DNA of 64,000 nt from positions 34,708,849 through 34,772,848 of the forward strand of contig CM076848.1 of the NCBI GenBank assembly GCA_039519185.1, given 5' to 3'. The notes under the pieces were generated by a model. That model was not told the origin of the DNA. It saw only the letters and a program-made list of their open reading frames with translations, and did no database searches. The position numbers and the translations under genes were made by a program. This document shows, in pieces, positions 33,201-44,700 of the stretch; the stretch's first letter is position 1; every line of letters begins with the position of its first letter. The stretch is from Astragalus membranaceus. Lineage: Eukaryota; Streptophyta; Magnoliopsida; Fabales; Fabaceae.

Positions 33201-34204
33201 GGTCTTCAATAAGTACATAAAGTAGGAAACTAAAAGTTTCTTTAATTAATGAATATAAACTAAGTAGTCAAAATATTTAGAGAACTAGATGTTTTATAAG
33301 TTTTATAAATGTTCTTGTGATTATCAGTGAAAAAAGGAAAAGTCCTAGACATGAAATGCTTTCAGCATACCTTAGAATTATCAATTCTCACTTTCTCAGT
33401 ACCTCAAATCAATAAAGATATTTTTTCCCTATCTCGAGAAATTAATGTTGTGGATCATTTTGATGATTTACCACTTTCAATATATGATAGTGGTAAATCA
33501 AATATTAATCTGAACAATTACTTTCAGAGTTGATTACTTGATTTAGCGGACTTTCCTTATCTGAAGCTGAATGGAGATGATCAACTATACCTGTTCAATA
33601 CAAGATACACGTAGCTCAGCTCCAGAAACTTCAACAACTTTCTCATCCAGTAAGTCATTCACTTTATAGGTCACAGAACCTAAATGGTCCACTGTATTTA
33701 CAAGAGCTTTGATGGCATAATCCTTCAGTGTTTCTACCACTCTGCAAACACAAGATAGAAAAAGAAAGCAACAATAAAGACGGCGTATCAAGAATACAAC
33801 AGTATCAGCATAATTATACACCAGCTCAAGCATAAGCACTCACACTTGTTTCTGGTCATCATTTGTGTATGAGAGTTCAAAATATTCAGCTGCTGAATAT
33901 AACTGTGTTCTCAGATTTTTCAAATCCTAAGATAAGAGATGAAAAATAAAATAAAAATTAGCAAAACACAAATTCTGTTCTACTCTAAATTAAAGCAACA
34001 GATGCATTAGACAAGCAGACAGTCTTAATTCTTAACAATGAAGTCAAGGGCTTGAGTCCAAAGAGTTATATAGTCTAAAAAGTAACAAAATATAAGTACC
34101 TTGAGGCTATCATCAAAGAGCAAGCTCTGGTGCATATAAATCTCATCATAATTAGAAGCTTCTTGATTTACAGGCCTTGTTGCAGAAGTTGTGACCTTCC
34201 CCAT
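30208..34204 (-). CDS. ABIL2/3-like: ABI-like (ABIL) subunit of the SCAR/WAVE complex, 9 exons
   Basis: Exons on the minus strand: 34204-34100, 33926-33844, 33741-33591, 31349-31250, 31144-31052, 30960-30918, 30823-30738, 30623-30481 and 30381-30208. Lengths sum to 978 bases, giving 325 residues with every join in frame. Plant ABIL landmarks are present: Gln-Ser-Leu-Leu-Phe-x-Asp-Ser-Leu-Lys-Asp-Leu-Lys-Asn-Leu-Arg; Leu-Lys-Asp-Tyr-Ala-Ile-Lys-Ala-Leu-Val-Asn-Thr-Val-Asp-His-Leu-Gly; Tyr-His-Lys-Arg-Tyr-Ile-Leu-Pro; a Ser/Pro/Thr-Pro-rich linker; and the basic C-terminus Ala-Leu-Leu-Ser-Arg-Arg-Lys-Ser-Lys-Lys-Asp-Asp-Met-Leu-Tyr. ABIL proteins stabilise SCAR in the complex that activates ARP2/3 actin nucleation at the plasma membrane. 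The ATG at 34204 matches family starts; an in-frame upstream ATG at 34240 would add 12 hydrophobic residues. Intron 4 uses a GC donor (GCAAGT). Intron 3 (2.2 kb) holds an inverted duplication. Confidence 0.93.
31495..32515. repeat. Inverted gene-fragment duplication (foldback) inside ABIL intron 3
   Basis: Two arms of about 480 bases, 31495-31980 and 32032-32515, face each other around a core of roughly 50 bases. Both arms are open on opposite strands and encode nearly the same peptide (motifs Lys-Gln-Ile-Trp-Tyr-Asp-Ile-Arg, Leu-Trp-Arg-Asp-Ile-Val-Met-Glu, Leu-Pro-Ala-Leu-Asn-Leu-Pro-Lys-Asp-Phe-Leu), with about 90% identity by eye. The minus arm has an extra small tandem duplication at its inner end (CAACTCAAGAAACACCCATT twice, at about 31939 and 31993). 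The parent gene was not recognised. Transcription through the ABIL intron, or from either side, would give a long hairpin RNA. Confidence 0.85.
32619..32740. repeat. Short tandem repeat GCAGTGCGATGCGAGAG
   Basis: Four to five imperfect copies of a 25-29 base unit (ATGCAGTGCGATGCGAGAGA + GAAGG). It lies 100 bases beyond the right arm of the inverted duplication, within the same intron. Confidence 0.75.
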
Positions 34205-35196
34205 GAATGAAAGCTGAAGAAGAAGGACAACCTTATACACCCAAAAAAAAAAGATAGCAAATTCAAATTCAAGTATGGACTTGGGAGAGTGGAGATAAAA
34301 AGAGAAAGCGCTGCCAAAGAAAAGGAGAAACAGATCAAAACCAAAATCAGTATTACCCTTTAGACCAAGATAGTGAAAACCAAAAGCCCTTGATAAAATA
34401 TACTAACAATTGATTGACAACAATTGAAGCTAAGAAGCCTGATAAAGAAGGAGACAACCTCATATCTAAAACTAAAAAAATACCAAAAGCTAATTATCTT
34501 ACAAAAGAATAGCTGTGAGACAGTTCTGCAACCATATTAGACAAAAAGTTAAACTAAACAGCAGAAATCCATCATTTAGTTTCATGAATCTTCACCAACA
34601 CTCACATTTTATTAAATTTCCCACAAAAGCAAAACCGACCCAATCCTTAAAAACATCAAAAGTTGTAAAATTCACAACACAAATGTATAAAGGAAGTAAA
34701 CTAAGGTAAGTATAAATGGTTACTATTCACGGTTCCATCAATTACCTCTTGCTCTAAAAGCTCCCAAAAACAAAACAAAACGAATCACGAACGACCAAGT
34801 TGTTTACTTGAAGCAGTTAATAGAACAAACCGGGTAAAGGGTTTTGCAGAAACTAACAGAATAGTCCTTTTCAACAAGTTAATTGACCTTGTTGTTGTGC
34901 TCAATCATCTGAGAGTGGGAAACCTACTTCCCATTTGAAACCAAAATGTCAAAGAAACGCGCTTTTTGGATGCCCCTTCAGTGAAAGACCCAACAAAGCG
35001 GTTAGGTGTTCGGTTTTTGACCAAAGCAAAGAAAAGAGACAGCTCAAGTTTTCCAAAATGTACAGTTGGAGAGTAGACGAGGAGAGCACGTCGGAATGAA
35101 TATTGGCTGAGGAATCCTCAGAATTTTTATTTAATTTATTTTTTTATGTTAATAAAAAATAAGAAAACAGGGAACAGAAAATATGATAATATATAT
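34205..35196 (-). other. ABIL 5' leader and promoter region
   Basis: AT-rich, no coding sequence on either strand. It includes AT/purine-rich stretches consistent with a 5' UTR (and possibly a leader intron ending in ...TTTTTTTTTTGGGTG just before 34240). A GC-richer part at 34880-35090 is the likely promoter and transcript start zone. The Mutator-type MITE begins 100 bases beyond. Confidence 0.4.
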
Positions 35197-35205
35197 TAAT
35201 TAATA

Positions 35206-36449
35206 GACTAAATATATGGTTTTTTATCTTTGTTCTAGGTTTCACTTTGTCCTTTATCTTTTTTTTTTGTCTGTTTTGGTCATTTATCTTTCATTTTCAT
35301 TTCATTTTGGTTCCTGACGTTAGTTTTTGTTAACGGATGCCACGCTCGCAGTTAACTACTGACGTGGCGTCTTAAAGTCATTAAATAACGTGACATTCAC
35401 TAATTGAGTTGGCAATTACCAAATAGACATGTCAGCATTTAGTTATTTTAAATTTGAAAAACACAAAACATTAAAATAATTAAAATATTTAAATCATTTG
35501 AAAAACAAAATTAAAGGACCGGAAATTAACCCTTCTTCTTCTTCACAATTTTGGGTTTCGTTCAACCCTCACTCTTCCATTTTGTTCTTCCATTAAAGGG
35601 CCAGAAATTAAAGGACCAAATTCGTTTTTCCATTTCGTTCAACCCTCAATCTTCCATTTAGTTCTTCACCATCAAGCCACAACAAGGATGGAAGCAATTT
35701 CTGGGTTTCGTATTCAACAAAGAGAGACCCCTTTGCGCGAAGAACAAAGATGGAAGCAATTTATGGGTTTCGTATTCAACCCGTATTCGAGAACGAATAG
35801 AAACCCCTTTTGATTCAATCGTTTTGTTGTTCTTCAATTTCTAGGTTTCGTTTCTTCGTTTCTTCAATCGATTTAAATGTTCTAGATCTGGGTTTCGTTT
35901 CTTCGTTTCTTCAATCAATTTCTTCGTTTCGTTTCTTCAATTTCTGTAGGATGAACAGATCTGGGTTTGGGATGAACAGGGTTTGGGATGAACAGATCTT
36001 CGTTTCTTCAATTTCTTCTGTAGAATCAATTTTTGTAGAGTCAATGGCATGGAAGAAACAATGATGAAAGAGATAAACAAATCTTCCTTTCTACAATTTC
36101 GTTATGTTTTGGGGAAGAAATAGTTTGATGGTTGTTGTTATGTTGAATGAGAGAGATCCAGATCTGGAAAAAAAACTCTGAAATGGTTTAGTTTTAATGT
36201 TTTTAGTTTTTTTGTTTTATTGATTTTAATGTTTTAAATTTTTGTTTATTTATGTTTTTGTTTTAATTTTAAAATATGATGTGTAAATATGTAAAAGCCA
36301 CCTCAATTAGTAAATGCCACGTCATTTAATGAATTTAAGACGCCACGTCGGCAGTTAACTTCCATTGTGGCGTCCTTTAACAAAAACTAACGGCAGAGAC
36401 CAAAGTAAAACAAAAATGAAAGATAAATGACCACAAGTGATATTTAGCC
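35206..36449. mobile_element. Mutator-type non-autonomous element (TSD TAATTAATA)
   Basis: 1244 bp with long inverted ends: GACTAAATATATGG...; the other end reads ...GTGATATTTAGCC. A perfect 9-bp TSD TAATTAATA is at 35197-35205 and 36450-36458. Terminal repeats extend about 240 bp on the left, and the right arm is shorter. The inner part repeats GGGTTTCG and CTTCGTTTCTTCAATT blocks (35550-36020) and has no transposase. It lies about 1 kb upstream of the ABIL start codon. Confidence 0.9.
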
Positions 36450-36458
36450 TAATTAATA

Positions 36459-37349
36459 TAATATGAAAAAGTGAATTCCCACATGATCATTGAATCTCAT
36501 TGTGGCCCCATTTTTTAAAATGAATTCCTTCTTAAACTAAAAAGTCTTCCTCTGGTTATAACATTGTACTAGAAGGATATCTGTGCAACACACGGGTATT
36601 GTCGTATTATTTTTATTAATAGGCTTAGACATAATTTAATTAGTCCGAACATTACCCCGTGAAAATCAAGACTAATTTAAAGTAGATAGACAAAAAGTTT
36701 CAAATAGTAATTGAGTTAGTCCGAACATTACCTCGTGAACGTTTACCAGCAATATGTAATATTTCCCGTAGAGATAAGAAAACAAAATTGTATTAAATGT
36801 CATTGATGAATTTTTATACTTAGTGACATTTGTAATTGTGTTCCGCATATGTATCTCATGCATAGCTTTTGTTTTCAATAAATAAATAATATCTTTTTCG
36901 CGTGTAAAACAAAATTAAGACATTTTATTGAATCTTCTTCATGATATTTAAATTGATCATGTTGTAGGAAATTATATGTAAGTGCTTTGTAGACTTATTC
37001 CTTTGAAAAAATTTAGTAAGATCCGGAATATCAATGTCACTAATGCTTGACATGTGGATGTCATAAAATATTGAAATGTTAGCATTTCGCATTGATGCAC
37101 AAGGAATGTGTCGGAATTTGTAGGAACATACAAATAATTCCCATTCAAGCTAAAATTCACATAATTGCAAAAGTTTTTTTGCTGCTACCTAATGAGGAGG
37201 AACTATACTCTCATCTTCCTCCAAGTTTAAATATGCCCATGAAATACAGTTGTAAGTAGGAATGTTTCTTTGACAGCAAAGTAAGTGGGAATGCAGTGCA
37301 TGCATTTCAATGATTTTTTATTCATTTTTTAGTTAAAGTTTCAATTTCA
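36459..37349. other. AT-rich intergenic DNA, no gene
   Basis: No coding sequence. A 26-base segment (TTAGTCCGAACATTACC-C/T-CGTGAA) occurs twice, at about 36640 and 36716. GTGCAACACACGGGTATT near 36583 resembles the common plant repeat end 'GTGCGATGCACGGGT'. Probably decayed transposon DNA. Confidence 0.45.
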
Positions 37350-37368
37350 TGTAATATTATTCATCTTT

Positions 37369-39089
37369 TTTTAAGCCACAATTAAATGTTTTTATTAATA
37401 AAATAAAGAGAAGACATGAGAACACAGGGGGGACTAGACCAAAACCCTTGGCAATGAAAACAATAATAGAGAGCCCAACAAAGGCCCCTAAAATAAACAA
37501 CCAAAGAGTTCTAATAAAAGATATTCCAAGGCGACCAGGACAGCCCAAGAAAGAGCAGGGGAACACCAGAATAGCCCCCACAACCTCCACCCACTGCCTA
37601 CTGCGCACACACTCCAAACCACCACAGCCATAATCACCTCACTATCCTCACATTAAGCGCACTCCCAAAGATCGAGTTTAGAGATGGAGGCCAAGAGACG
37701 ATTGGGAAGGGCTCAGAAGCTGAAGGCAAAGGTAGGAGCCCAGCGAAGAGAACTGCTAACTGTAATCAAGGGACCCAAACTCCGAAGCAGGGCAGCACCT
37801 GCATGCCCCCACACACCACCACCCACCGCCAATTGAGAGCCACACCACAACACCCAGCATCACCTCACTATCCTCACATTAAGCACACTCCAACTGATCG
37901 AGGTTAGAGGTGGAGGCCAGGAGAGGGGAAGGGCTCAGGAGCTGAAGGCAGAGGGGAGGAGCCCGTCTGAAAGAACTGCAAACAGCAGTCAGGGCACCCA
38001 CCGAATCAGCACACCCCTGTCTTCCGACGTCGAAACACTAGCCACCACCGCGAAGCCGTGTCACCGGCCAACACCGCAACACAACCGAGCTTGACCGAGG
38101 TCGTCGATCACCAGCCACCACCGCGGTGTTGTGCCACCGGCCAACACCGTGACACAACCAAGCATGATGCTACTCAGCGACATTCAGCTAGTGTCGGCGA
38201 CGAAAGACGAAAAAGCGGCCTCGGAGGCTGATGCTGCCGTGACCGCGGATCCAAGAGCGATCCACCAGCCACCATCCCGCTCAAATCATCAAACCACCGT
38301 GAAACAGAAGCACACCCCGTACCTCCTAAAACGCGTAGATCCACCAAAAAGCAGATCCAAACCAGCAACGCCACGGGGCAGAGACAATGAACGACATAGA
38401 GGAAGCAAGATCACTTTGCGACCCACGGAAAGAACAACAAAACGCTGAGACCCAGATCATCAAACGCAGAACCAATCGCACAACCCAGATTCCGAATCGC
38501 AAACGCAAATCCGGTCAACAACCATCGCTGGACAGTCGCACAAAACCCAGCACCGAATCAACAACCATCGCGGAACCAAACCCAGATTCCGAAAATCGAA
38601 CGCAAATCCGAATCAACCACCATCGCTGGACAATCGCACAGTCACACGACTCAGTGGAGAAAGCAGAGACGGAGACTCAGATTGTAAGGGGGAAGAAGCC
38701 CACAGCGGCGGCGGTCGCGCTCTCTCCTCTTCTTCGGCTTTGAAATAGTCATCGCTGGACAGTCGCAGAACCGAATCAACAACCATCGCAGAACCAAACC
38801 CAGATTCCGAAAATCGAACGCCAATCCGAACCCAGAACCGAATCGCAGAACCAAACCCAGATTGCCATCGCTGGACGCACGAATCAAATCGCAGGATTCA
38901 AGGGAACAGTCGCACTTTCGGTGGAGAAAGCAGCGACGGAGACTCAGATTGGAAGGGGGAAGAAGCCCATGGGGAGGGAGCCCCCCCCCCCCCCCACAAC
39001 GGCGGCGGCTGTAGGTCGCGCTCTCAAGCCCTAATCAGAACAAACCAACTATCATTCGTTTCTCAAGTGTAGTGTTAAATATTGTCTCC
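37369..39089 (-). mobile_element. LINE-like non-autonomous retroposon (19-bp TSD)
   Basis: The 19 bases TGTAATATTATTCATCTTT occur at 37350-37368 and 39090-39108, directly flanking the block. Read on the minus strand it begins with a GC-rich leader (CAGCCGCCGCCGTTGTGGGG...) and ends ...TTGTGGCTTAAAAA next to the left TSD. Long TSD plus A-tail indicate target-primed reverse transcription. No endonuclease or RT is encoded. The interior contains two ~210-bp tandem units (37640 and 37860) and several copies of an ~85-base unit (CAGATTCCGAAAATCGAACGC, 38520-38880). Best read as the 5' and 3' parts of a LINE with ORFs deleted; a processed transcript is the alternative. Confidence 0.75.
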
Positions 39090-39828
39090 TGTAATATTAT
39101 TCATCTTTCTCTTCAATGAAACAAGAAAATCTACATCAATAATGAAGAAAATGTGGGCATAATTAGGGATGGAAATTTCAAACTATTAGTAGGATTCCTA
39201 CAGGGACTGTCCCATTAGGAGCTCCATGGGTGGGAAATTTTTTCCCGCGAGGACAAGGACGGGGATAAAATCCACCCGCAATCAATTTGGAATGGGGAGC
39301 ATATCCTCCGCCCCAGTGGGGATGCTGCCCCGAATATATTACATAAATATTTTTATTGTAGATATGTATTATATTATAAGTAATTGACCTTTTCATATTT
39401 TATGTGTTTTTAGTTAAAAATATTATTAAAATATTGAATTGTGCTAATTTTATATTTTTACTCTTATTTTTGTACTTTTTAAATATTAAAATATCAAAGT
39501 AAGAGTAACTTTTATATTTCTATATTAAAATGTGAAACTTTTAATTTTTTTTTAGTCTTACTTTTTTATTTTTTTCCCCATTTTACTATACTTCAATTCA
39601 TATTTTTGCTAAATTTTAATAAATTTATGGTATCTCCGCATGGACCGTGGGGACGAGGGAGGAATGTAACACCCTATTTAGCCATAACTTATTTTATAGC
39701 AAAAACGTAGCTCGCTGAGATGTTCTACAACAACAACAAATCAATTCATCCCATACAGACAAGAGAATCAACCAAACTCAATCACGCATATCTAGGACAG
39801 GGGATGACTACCCAATCACGCATATTTA

Positions 39829-41298
39829 GGCTAAATAGCACTTTTAGTCCTTTATCTTTGCTCCAGATTTCACTTTGGTCCTTTATCTTTTTTTTGGTCT
39901 GTTTTGGTCATTTATCTTTCATTTTCGTTTCACTTTGGTCCTTTATCTTTTTTTGGTCCGTTTTGGTCCTTTATGTTTCATTTTCGTTTCATTTTGGTCC
40001 CTCACGTTATTATTTAATTCAAGGGTTAAATATGTTTTTAGTCCCTACAAAATCGGCTCCTTCTAAGTTTAGTCCCTACATTAACGAAATAGGCGTTTTG
40101 GTCCCTACATTTTTTTCCCGTTTTCATTAATAGTCCCTGTCGTTAAATCCATCTGATTAGGCTTTTTTTATTTAGAGTAAAATATGTTTTTGGTCCCTAC
40201 AAAATTGGGTCATTCTAAGTTTAGTCCCTACATTAACGAAATAGGTGTTTTGGTCCCTATCTTTTTAACAGCCACGTCACATTTCTGTTGACTGATCAGA
40301 TGGATTTAACGACAGGGACTATTAATGAAAACGGAAAAAAAATGTAGGGACCAAAACGCCTATTTCGTTAATGTAGGGACTAAAGACAAAAACCCAAATT
40401 TTATAGGGACCAAAAACATATTTAACCCTTAATTCAATTAAAACATTAAAACAATTAAAACAATTAAAACAAAATTCTTTTAAAACAATTCTGGAAACTG
40501 AAGCAAACACCACCACCCACCACCACCCACCACCACCCACCACCGCCAACCACCACCCACCACCGTCCACCACCACCCACCAAACAGATCTGGAAACGAA
40601 AATGGAAAAAGCAAACAGATCTGGAAGAACCACCACCCACCCAACCTCTCGCCGTTCTCTCTCTCGTCGCTCTCCCTCTCTCGTCGCTCTCCCTCCCTCG
40701 CCGTTCAAAACACATCTTAATGATTAAAACAAAATTCGTATTAAGATTCGTTTTTAGATCTGATTTCGATTCAGATTCGTTTTTTTTTTGGAAAAATTCC
40801 CAGATCTGCATCGTTTTGATTAATCTAGATTCGTTTTTTCTGGAAAAAATTTCCAGATTCAAATTCATTTTTTCTGGAAAAAAAATCCAAATTTAGGATT
40901 TCGTTTTGATTCGCATACAGAACGCAAAAATAATGCAAACGGATCTTCAATTAAAACGTTGTTGTTGTTGAATTGTGGAAACGAAGAGGATGATGTTTGA
41001 TGATACGAAGAAGATGAACTATACAGATAATGATGTTTTAAATATTGTTTTAATTGTTTTAAAATAATTTTGTTTTAATTGTTTTAATTGTTTTAATGTT
41101 TTAATTGAATTAAATAATAACGTGAGGGACCAAAATGAAACGAAATTGAAACATAAAGGACCAAAACAGACCAAAAAAAAGATAAAGGACCAAAGTGAAA
41201 CGAAAGTGAAAGATAAATGACCAAAACGGACCAAAAAAAGATAAAGGACCAAAGTGAAATGTGGAGCAAAGATAAAGGACCAAAAGTGCTATTTAGCC
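39829..41298. mobile_element. Mutator-type MITE with GGCTAAATAGC termini, hosting another MITE
   Basis: Starts GGCTAAATAGCACTTTTAG and ends with its reverse complement; arms of about 190 bp are made of repeated 'GGTCCTTTATCTTT' units. No clear 9-bp TSD remains; the right flank is a run of Ts. The interior has a (CCACCACCCA)n stretch at about 40507-40590 and AATTAAAACAATTAAAAC repeats. A second MITE is inserted in the left arm. Confidence 0.85.
40023..40428. mobile_element. Nested Mutator-type MITE (TSD TTAATTCAA)
   Basis: 406 bp, GGGTTAAATATG...CATATTTAACCC, with a perfect 9-bp TSD TTAATTCAA (40014-40022, 40429-40437). It contains a partial internal duplication (about 40178-40260 repeats the left arm), so the element looks like a dimer of arms. 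The same family arm appears at 26822-26925. Confidence 0.92.
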
Positions 41299-41380
41299 TT
41301 TTTTTTTATTAAGCTACAAGTACCTAGGCAGTAGCGACCTATAACGAACAATGATTACAATAAGAGATATATCCCTCGTC

Positions 41381-41624
41381 TATTAAGCTATGCTTATTTG
41401 TATTATGCCTATTTACATTATGCTTATTTTGTACTGTCATTTTAGGTATAGTTAAAAGTTTAGATCAAGCTAACTCTAGTTAGTAGTATAGTTAATTAAA
41501 CTAATGGTAGTATATAAGCTGCAAGTCAGCCGCTGTTGTATTCACTATTCATTATTCTTTCAATGAAGTTTCCTTTCTTCCACCGAGTCTTTAATTTCAG
41601 TTACAATGATTGTGTAGTTTAACA
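41381..41624 (+). repeat. Copia 5' LTR
   Basis: 244 bp, with TATATAAG at 41511-41518 as probable TATA box. Followed at 41625 by TGGTATCGGGAG, a diverged initiator-Met tRNA primer site (the usual form is TGGTATCAGAGC). Confidence 0.93.
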
Positions 41625-41724
41625 TGGTATCGGGAGAATAACTGATTCTGTTTCCGCAAAACCGCTCGCAAAACCGTTTTTCTTCCTCCTCTGTGTTCTT
41701 CACCGATCTTCCATCGCTCCTTCA

Positions 41725-44700
41725 ATGGCGACACCACCGGTGAACTCGTATGCCAATCCGTTCCACATCGGCAACTCCGATCACCCAGGCACAGTGCTTG
41801 TGTCTCATCTCCTTACTGGAGAGGAAAACTACTCTTCGTGGCGTAGATCGATGACAATCGCACTCAACGCGAAGAACAAGTTTGGATTCATCAATGGTGA
41901 CCTACCTGAACCAGATGAAGGAGATCCTCAATATCAAGCGTGGTTCCAGAACAACAATGTTGTATCATCTTGGATCCTAAATTCCATTTCCAAAGACCTA
42001 ATCCCTAACGTGATCTATTCCACCTCCGCGGCGGAGATGTGGAATGTTCTTCATGATCAATTTCATCAACCTAATGGTCCTCGGATCTTTCAACTCAAGC
42101 GTGACCTAGTTAGCTGTGTGCAAGGCGATCTCTTCGTTAGCACATATTTCTCCAAGATTCAGGCACTCTGGAAGGAATTGCAGGAGGTCAACACTTCCAC
42201 CACCTGCGTGTGTGGAGGTTGTTCTTGCAAGGCTAATCAACAAAAGGATCATGTTATGTCCTTCTTGATGGGACTCAATGAAGACTTCAATTCCATTAGA
42301 GGTCAAATCTTGAACATGAATCTGTTTCCCAACATCAATCAGATTTATGCCATGACTCTTCAAGAGGCTAAACAGAAAGAAATTGGCAGCAAGCACACTA
42401 CCAGTGCTCAACAACTTGCGTGTGCCATCAGCAAAAACGATTCCAAGATCAAGCCTCGTGCATATCCAAAGAAAGATCGGCCAATGTGCATATACTGCAA
42501 CATACTTGGGCATACTGAAGACAAATGCTTCAAGAAACATGGATATCCACCAAGCTTCAAGAAAACCACAACTCCTACTGTTCATCAAGTTGGTGACTCT
42601 ACCATTCAATCCCCCGATGCTTCCATTCTCACTGCACCTCAGTACCAGGCTATGATCCAATACCTGCAGCAGCAAATGGCAAGCACCAGCACACTTGAAC
42701 CTGAGGATGATTCCATAGTTGGTATGATCTTCTCTCTATATGAATCTGTGTCTAATGCATCATCACATAAATGGATCATAGATACAGGTGCATCTGCCAA
42801 TATATGCAATGATTATGCATTATTTGAGTCATACACACCTCTATCAAACAAATTTGTCACTCTGCTAAATCATACTAGAATTCCAGTCTTAGGAACGGGC
42901 TCTGTTGTGCTCAGTCCACACATCACTCTTCACAATGTCATGCACATTCCTTCATTCAAAGTTAATCTCATTTCTGTCAGTTCTCTTTATCATCATTCTA
43001 ACTGCAGCTGTTTTTTCTTTGATATCTGCTTGATTCAGGACAGACACTCGCAAGTAATTGGGCTTGGTAAACCATCCAATGGCTTGTATCTGTTTGAAGT
43101 AGGTATTGATAAACTAGCACACATTGTAGGCATGTCTAGAGACTCTAGTTTAGAGTCTACTCACTCTACACACATTGTTCCCCTTGTGCAGCCTGTTGCT
43201 GCACACACTGTTCAATTTCAGTCTTACAATAATGCCAAACTATGGCACTGTCGCCTTGGTCATGCTTCAGACCAAGTTTTACAATTTCTCAGACCTCAAT
43301 TGAAATTTGTGTATCCAAAACAGTTTAATACTCATGATTGTACTGTTTGTCCTCTTTCAAAATTCAAAAGATTACCTTTCAATTCAAATAATCATTTCTC
43401 TCAATCAGTTTTTGATTTAGTGCATTGTGATGTGTGGGGTCCTTATCATGAATCAACATATGATGGGTATAAATACTTTTTAACAATAGTGGATGATCAT
43501 AGTAGATTTACTTGGGTATCACTGTTAAAACACAAGAGTGATGCTACTGCTTTGTTAAAACAGTTTGTTGCATATGTACAAACTCAGTTTGGCACCACCA
43601 TTAAAACATTAAGGAGTGATATTGCAAAAGAATTAGCTCTAACAGATTTTCTGCAGGACAAAGGTATTTTGCATCAGTTTTCAAGTCCATACAGGCCACA
43701 ACAAAACTCTGTGGTTGAGCGTAAACATCAACATTTGCTGACTGTTGCCCGTGCCCTAATGTTCCAAGCCTCCATTCCCATTCAATATTGGGGGATATGT
43801 GTATCCACTGCAACCTTCCTAATCAATAGAACCCCTTCCAGGAACCTTCACAGCATCACTCCATATGAAAAACTATACAAACAACCACCTGACTATATAC
43901 AACACTTAGAACACTTGGTTGTCTTTGTCATATTGCCACTACTTCCCCTTCACGAACCAAATTCAGCCCTAGGGCCACCCCTTGCATCTTCATGGGCTAT
44001 CCCATGGGGTACAAGGGCTACAGAGTTTATGACCCTGCATCCAACAAGTTCGTCATTTCAAGAGACATCACTTTCCATGAAACTGTTTTCCCTTTTAGCA
44101 ATTTACCCAAATCAGTCATATAACCCTCTTGCAGACACTGTCACCCCAAAGTCAATCCCTGACCCACCTCCAACTATCCCTGACACTGAAACAGTACCTG
44201 TTGCTCCTGCACCTACAACAGAAACTGATCCAGACACAACATCAGAAACTGAGCTAGCAATTTCACCACTCATAGCTGAAGCAACTCCACTTAGGAGATC
44301 CACACGTATCACTAGGCATCCAATTGCACTTCATGATTATGAATGCAATGTTGTCCACCCTATTCAATATCACACTTCCTGTGACGGGCTCTCCCCTGCC
44401 TACAAAACATACATCTATCAGGTTGCTGCTGCTATTGAACCTGAATTTTATCATCAGGCAGTCAAGTTTGAAGAATGGCGTCTAGCAATGGCTGAGGAAA
44501 TAACAGCACTAGAGGTCAACAATACCTGGACAATAGTTCCCCTGCCTCCTGGGAAACACCCCATTAGCTGCAGATGGCTTTATAAGGTAAAATATGGTGT
44601 TGATGGCAGCATTGATCGCCACAAAGCACGCCTAGTTGCTCGTGGTTTCTCTCAGCAAGCTGGCATAGACTTTATTGAGACCTTCTCTCCAGTGGCCAAA

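Noticed and set aside
37357..37617. Hydrophobic 86-codon minus-strand ORF that looks like a membrane protein
   Set aside because: It lies in the 3' end and A-tail of the LINE-like retroposon and spans its TSD; not a gene.
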